Assembly (NCBI GenBank): GCA_937901285.1 | Contig: CALCHI010000106.1 | Location: forward strand, 1 to 10,035 | DNA: 10,035 nucleotides | Direction of reading: 5' to 3' | Source: UBA8437 sp003445035 | GTDB taxonomy: Bacteria > Planctomycetota > Planctomycetia > Planctomycetales > Planctomycetaceae | Shown here: one piece after another, positions 7,001 through 10,035 of the stretch | How positions within the stretch are numbered: position 1 is the stretch's first letter | Layout of the letters: each line of letters starts with the position of its first letter | Translations under genes and position numbers: made by a program | Notes under the pieces: generated by a model | What the model was told of the DNA's origin: nothing | The model's database searches: none | What the model saw: only the letters and a program-made list of their open reading frames with translations

Positions 7001-8502
7001 ACACCACGGACATCGTCGAGTCCCGTATCGCTGTGGACCAGGGGTTGGGACCACAGCCGGCGGCCGGTGCGTGGTGCCAGCGCGACCAGATCAATCTGTC
7101 GCCGTTGCTCGACCAGCGTGAACAGCAGCCCGCCGGCCGGAAATGCCGGACTGAGGACCGTGGTTGGTTCGGTCTCCGGTGCCGGGGTTGGCGAGCCGGT
7201 GCGACTACGGGTTGGCGAACCGGAACCCGGAGGGAACAACCATGCGGGTGAGATGCCCGATGGCGGGACGGAGGTCCTGGGTGAAGGGATGGTCAGGGCG
7301 ACGAGTTGCGAGGGCCAGGCGAAATCGGGGGCCGTTCGGGCTCGTGTTGGCCGCTGGGGGACCGGAAGTGTTTCGGGGGGCGTGGAGAGTTGGACGCCGT
7401 AGACCCGTTGGCCATCACTGGTGATCATGCCAAAACGGGGGTTGCCGACAAGTGCCATCGAAAATCGGTCGGTCCCGCTGCGAACGACCGGGACCAGGCG
7501 ATCGAATGCCCGGTGCCGCATCTGCCATGTGCAAGGCGATGCGAAACGCCAGAGTGTGGCGCCGGTGAGCAAAGACAGGCCCCGAATTCCGCGGTGGTCA
7601 CGGAGGACGACCTGGTCACCAACAACGATCGGGTATAGCGCCAGGGCGCCGGTGAGCCGACCGTCTGCCCACTGGGAAGTTGCCCAGGGGATCAGCGGAG
7701 ATGAATCGCCGGGCTCGGAAAGCCGGGTGTGCCAGGCTTCGGACAGATGCGGGGCGGCCGCATCGATCGCCCGAGGTTGACGGGCCGGTCCGAAAGGCAG
7801 CGGCCAGTCGACGGGCGATTGGCGAGAGAGGTTTCCGAGTGCGAGGGCAACGGAATCGCCTGAAGATGGAGACGGGAGCCCGGTCAGCCGCGCGGCGGAG
7901 GCGAACTTGAGCTGGAAGGAGCGGGCCAACCGTCCCGGAAAGGACGGTTCGGAGTCGAGCATTCGCAGTGCTCGCCAGGCGAGTTCGGAATGCCCCTGGT
8001 CCAGCCACATTGTGGCGAGTTGGTTGAGGGCGCGAAATCCAGCGTCTGTCAGCCGGAAGCGTCGAACGATGGTCCGAAGTAACTCGAGGCGTTTGGTCCC
8101 TTCAGACTCGCCGGCTTGCCGCAACAGGGCGGCTGCGGTTTCCCGGTACAGGCCCCGGTAGCGTCGCGTGCCGGCGGCTGGGTGGCCGCGGAGCAGTTCG
8201 AGGGCAACCTGTCGAGCACTGCGAATTCGGTCCTTGTCAAACAGGAACGAGTCGGCGGGGCTGTCCAGGATGGCTTGAAGAATCAGGATTGCGTTATTGG
8301 AATCGTTGGCCTGAAGCCGCCCGCGGGCGCGGTCCAGAAGCGTGTGATGACGTCGTTGCTGAGGAACGGCGTCGAGCAGTCGGCGGACGGACGCATCGGG
8401 GGCCGGTGAACCTGGTTGTGCGCGACCGGCAGCTGAGATTCCGGCGGGTTGGGCGAGCAGGCCCAACAGCAACAGGGGCAGTGTATTGATGAGGGCGCAC
8501 AA
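4021..8502 (-). CDS. Very large exported protein with two groups of PQQ/BamB-like beta-propeller blades and helical repeats
   Basis: The product is 1,493 residues from the TTG at 8500-8502 to the TGA at 4021-4023. Residues 1-27 (MCALINTLPLLLLGLLAQPA, then GISAAG) form a hydrophobic signal peptide, though without the usual positive n-region. About 36-255 are helical, TPR-like. Blades of the type 'hxALDxxTGxxxW' follow: GLSLLTGATLW (308-318), DLVALAPRTGRRLW (471-484), INLVDGTLAW (529-538), VNLETGRSSW (593-602), LDPLTGRATW (631-640), LEIDTGHEV (671-679). A Pro/Ser/Thr-rich insert lies at about 375-450. A second helical region (about 735-1010) separates these from a C-terminal blade group: CSPIDGELLW (1191-1200), YDTLTGHRRL (1239-1248), WDPLTNRTV (1283-1291), INADTRTIRW (1395-1404), LDSKTGRTL (1446-1454). 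Inference: a periplasmic or surface scaffold; no enzyme motif or PQQ ligand set is evident. The frame stays open upstream to 8730, but that stretch is the 5S gene and the rRNA terminator, so it was excluded. TTG 8502 is the only start-type codon between the 5S 3' end and the hydrophobic core. The coding region is secure; the start is not. Confidence 0.85.
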   Translation of the reverse strand: MCALINTLPLLLLGLLAQPAGISAAGRAQPGSPAPDASVRRLLDAVPQQRRHHTLLDRARGRLQANDSNNAILILQAILDSPADSFLFDKDRIRSARQVALELLRGHPAAGTRRYRGLYRETAAALLRQAGESEGTKRLELLRTIVRRFRLTDAGFRALNQLATMWLDQGHSELAWRALRMLDSEPSFPGRLARSFQLKFASAARLTGLPSPSSGDSVALALGNLSRQSPVDWPLPFGPARQPRAIDAAAPHLSEAWHTRLSEPGDSSPLIPWATSQWADGRLTGALALYPIVVGDQVVLRDHRGIRGLSLLTGATLWRFASPCTWQMRHRAFDRLVPVVRSGTDRFSMALVGNPRFGMITSDGQRVYGVQLSTPPETLPVPQRPTRARTAPDFAWPSQLVALTIPSPRTSVPPSGISPAWLFPPGSGSPTRSRTGSPTPAPETEPTTVLSPAFPAGGLLFTLVEQRRQIDLVALAPRTGRRLWSQPLVHSDTGLDDVRGVGRHSAACLPSQASGLAICTTGTGVTVAINLVDGTLAWAHDGRGPSRSNGRYRSNRSSLTRPLPGDAGLANLPLVTSGHAILLSPLGDRITSVNLETGRSSWSRGREGIEYVAAASPKTLLVVGPRQVQGLDPLTGRATWQRRPGLVSGRGVRLGQDRYLIPLKSGRITCLEIDTGHEVGLSLPPARQLGGPATDTSEPVGLPASGGLRPGNLIVGGKWILSLTADRITAFPQATPQLSHVRSELLTDPGNDRLRLHAAELTLALGQHDESRKLLDSIVDSDNPVISRRGRRILRELLFLQLAAARTRPASDAGPLLSRLAQLADTPRQSARVLVEEGRWHLDQNDPVSAFESATRLNSLRTRPVDGGITEITADRDGIHVLSHSTWITALSRRALAGAAARDAAADRMLLDRLTRQTAALSKSASLDDQLSFVRRHANNPVADPVRLTVAARLVEIGRFQQAELLLLAIRNHGGPTSRLSATVALISLWSRLGLQDECGPLFEELANGRLADVAGIDGFTGSQWVARRPPDDLAKGIWQTHHHPTPRATRAEITMDTSVAAIAELPRTYQKVRRRFSTSERSTFDLLETYTNSTRRVTLMDRQVGVEAGHIDLPAQFSVPIWWHQSRSGHLLPLGSHSSMLGLSLLERSETRPLWKRTFAPLATRPEMLRVGPSGVLAVTFQSRQHLVACSPIDGELLWRRGDLETGSGSFADAASGFFGDDHVLVVSRGDRISHDVYDTLTGHRRLQARLPITSRTRRRVFGRHLMYVTTEGNGMQRIRVWDPLTNRTVIDEPLKDRIFPVATPDHHLAWIDSDGQLQVHDLVTDTRQLKLEVLGDGDERISSIKVFRDRDCWYIAMLPAQGAVAPRAVNAPVYFVGDTMLPVTHVHGHLLAINADTRTIRWRRTVPLRSVVRFRHDHLPALILLGRTRDRGRGGRQRMLVELLDSKTGRTLLLEDKLSTDRIVLAWYDPRAARLEMQGLKSRITIKFQSD

Positions 8503-8538
8503 AAAACGCCCCGAATCCCCACGAGGGGACTCGGGACG
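8501..8538 (-). terminator. Intrinsic terminator of the rRNA operon
   Basis: On the minus strand, CCCGAGTCCCC (8525-8535) pairs with GGGGATTCGGG (8510-8520) around a TCGT loop, giving an 11-bp stem with one G-U pair. Two further C-G/G-C pairs follow after a single mismatch, then six T residues (8506-8501). It begins about 11 bases after the 5S 3' end, as expected for an rrn operon terminator. Its T-tract overlaps the proposed TTG start of the large propeller gene. Confidence 0.92.
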
Positions 8539-8548
8539 CGTTGAGAAA

Positions 8549-8659
8549 TCCCGGCGATAACCTACTTTCGCACTGGTGGGCACTATCATCGGCCCCGGCA
8601 GCTTAACGGTCGTGTTCGGAATGGGAACGCGTGTTTCCTGCTGGGTATAGTCACCGGAA
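8549..8659 (-). rRNA. rrf: 5S ribosomal RNA
   Basis: The reverse strand reads as a complete 5S rRNA of about 111 nt. It has the conserved CCCATTCCGAACACG loop-B/C segment, the loop-E strand CCGATGATAGTG and the 3' segment GCGAAAGTAGG. The ends were set by helix I: TTCCGGTGA (8651-8659) pairs with TCGCCGGGA (8549-8557), nine consecutive pairs including two G-U. It follows 23S at about 250 bases and precedes the operon terminator, the usual 23S-5S order. End positions are good to a few bases. Confidence 0.95.
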
Positions 8660-8794
8660 AGCGGTTCGGACACTGATCGCGTTGTCACCACTAGACGTGA
8701 CCTCGCAACTGCCCTTCCGAACCGAACCATCCTTGTTCGACAATTCGGTAGTCTTCGAGTGGACCTGACTTTATCTCGACGTGCGTGTCAATAA

Positions 8795-8835
8795 GGATCG
8801 GCGCAGACAGCGTTGTGAGCTGTCGTTGTCGATCC
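8795..8835 (-). repeat. Imperfect hairpin in the 23S-5S spacer
   Basis: GGATCG (8795-8800) pairs with CGATCC (8830-8835) and GACAGC (8806-8811) pairs with GCTGTC (8819-8824). The two 6-bp stems are separated by a 5x5 internal loop and closed by a 7-base loop (GTTGTGA). There is no T-tract, so it is not a terminator. A double-strand processing site is possible. Confidence 0.5.
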
Positions 8836-8880
8836 GAGCGTTTTCGTAAATTCGGCAACAGGACCGAATGATCTCGAACC

Positions 8881-8896
8881 CGGACCATATGGTCCG
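8881..8896. repeat. Perfect 16-base palindrome next to the 23S 3' end
   Basis: CGGACCATATGGTCCG is identical to its own reverse complement. In the transcript it could form a 6-bp stem with an ATAT loop about 14 bases beyond the estimated 23S 3' end. Its place suggests a role in trimming or protecting the 23S 3' end; this is inference. Confidence 0.6.
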
Positions 8897-8909
8897 AGCC
8901 AGTGATCAA

Positions 8910-10035
<1,126 letters not shown>

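Larger units (their letters stand above)
8660..8909 (-). other. 23S-5S internal transcribed spacer
   Basis: This 250-base spacer between 23S and 5S is transcribed on the minus strand. No tRNA is visible, and the 75-codon minus-strand frame crossing it (8691-8918) has no coding character. It contains three self-complementary elements: a perfect palindrome near the 23S 3' end (8881-8896), an imperfect hairpin (8795-8835) and a nested inverted repeat just before 5S (GGTTCGGA 8663-8670 with TCCGAACC 8716-8723, enclosing GTCAC 8684-8688 / GTGAC 8697-8701). These are plausible RNA-processing structures. Confidence 0.75.

Noticed and set aside
8763..8791. TTGACA on the minus strand in the 23S-5S spacer (8786-8791), possible promoter for 5S or the propeller gene
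   Set aside because: A hexamer 17 bases downstream reads TCAGGT, which is not a -10; the TAAAGT present is only 12 bases away, too close for a normal promoter.

Overview
The window looks like a piece of a planctomycete (Planctomycetota) chromosome. The DNA is GC-rich. It carries a Tat-exported DUF1501 protein, a phytanoyl-CoA dioxygenase (PhyH) family protein, a glycosidase-like five-bladed propeller protein and a roughly 1,490-residue exported protein built from PQQ/BamB-type propeller blades. This combination is typical of that phylum. The assignment rests on protein families read by eye; no database search was run.

Layout. 1-1353 (+) is the 3' part of a beta-propeller glycoside hydrolase-like gene that runs in from the left. 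1423-2355 (-) is a PhyH-family non-haem iron oxygenase gene, convergent with the first gene. 2356-2603 is a 248-base divergent intergenic region holding two copies of a 7-base repeat spaced 10 bases apart. 2604-3953 (+) is a DUF1501 gene with a GTG start and a twin-arginine signal. 4021-8502 (-) is the very large propeller gene, convergent with DUF1501. The right end is the distal part of a ribosomal RNA operon read on the minus strand: 23S (8910-10035, its 5' part lies outside the window), a 250-base structured spacer, 5S (about 8549-8659) and a strong intrinsic terminator (8501-8538).

How the parts relate. The DUF1501, PhyH and glycosidase-like genes are the kind of accessory catabolic genes that planctomycetes carry in many copies, but each is its own transcription unit here and nothing shows a shared pathway. 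The most unusual point is the junction between the rRNA operon and the large propeller gene. The gene's open frame runs on through the 5S gene. The only start-type codon between the 5S 3' end and the signal-peptide core is a TTG lying in the U-tract of the rRNA terminator. Either the gene depends on readthrough of that terminator, or it has a promoter inside the 5S/terminator segment, or its true start is unconventional. I see no CRISPR array, transposase, tRNA or phage gene, and no clear new multi-gene system.
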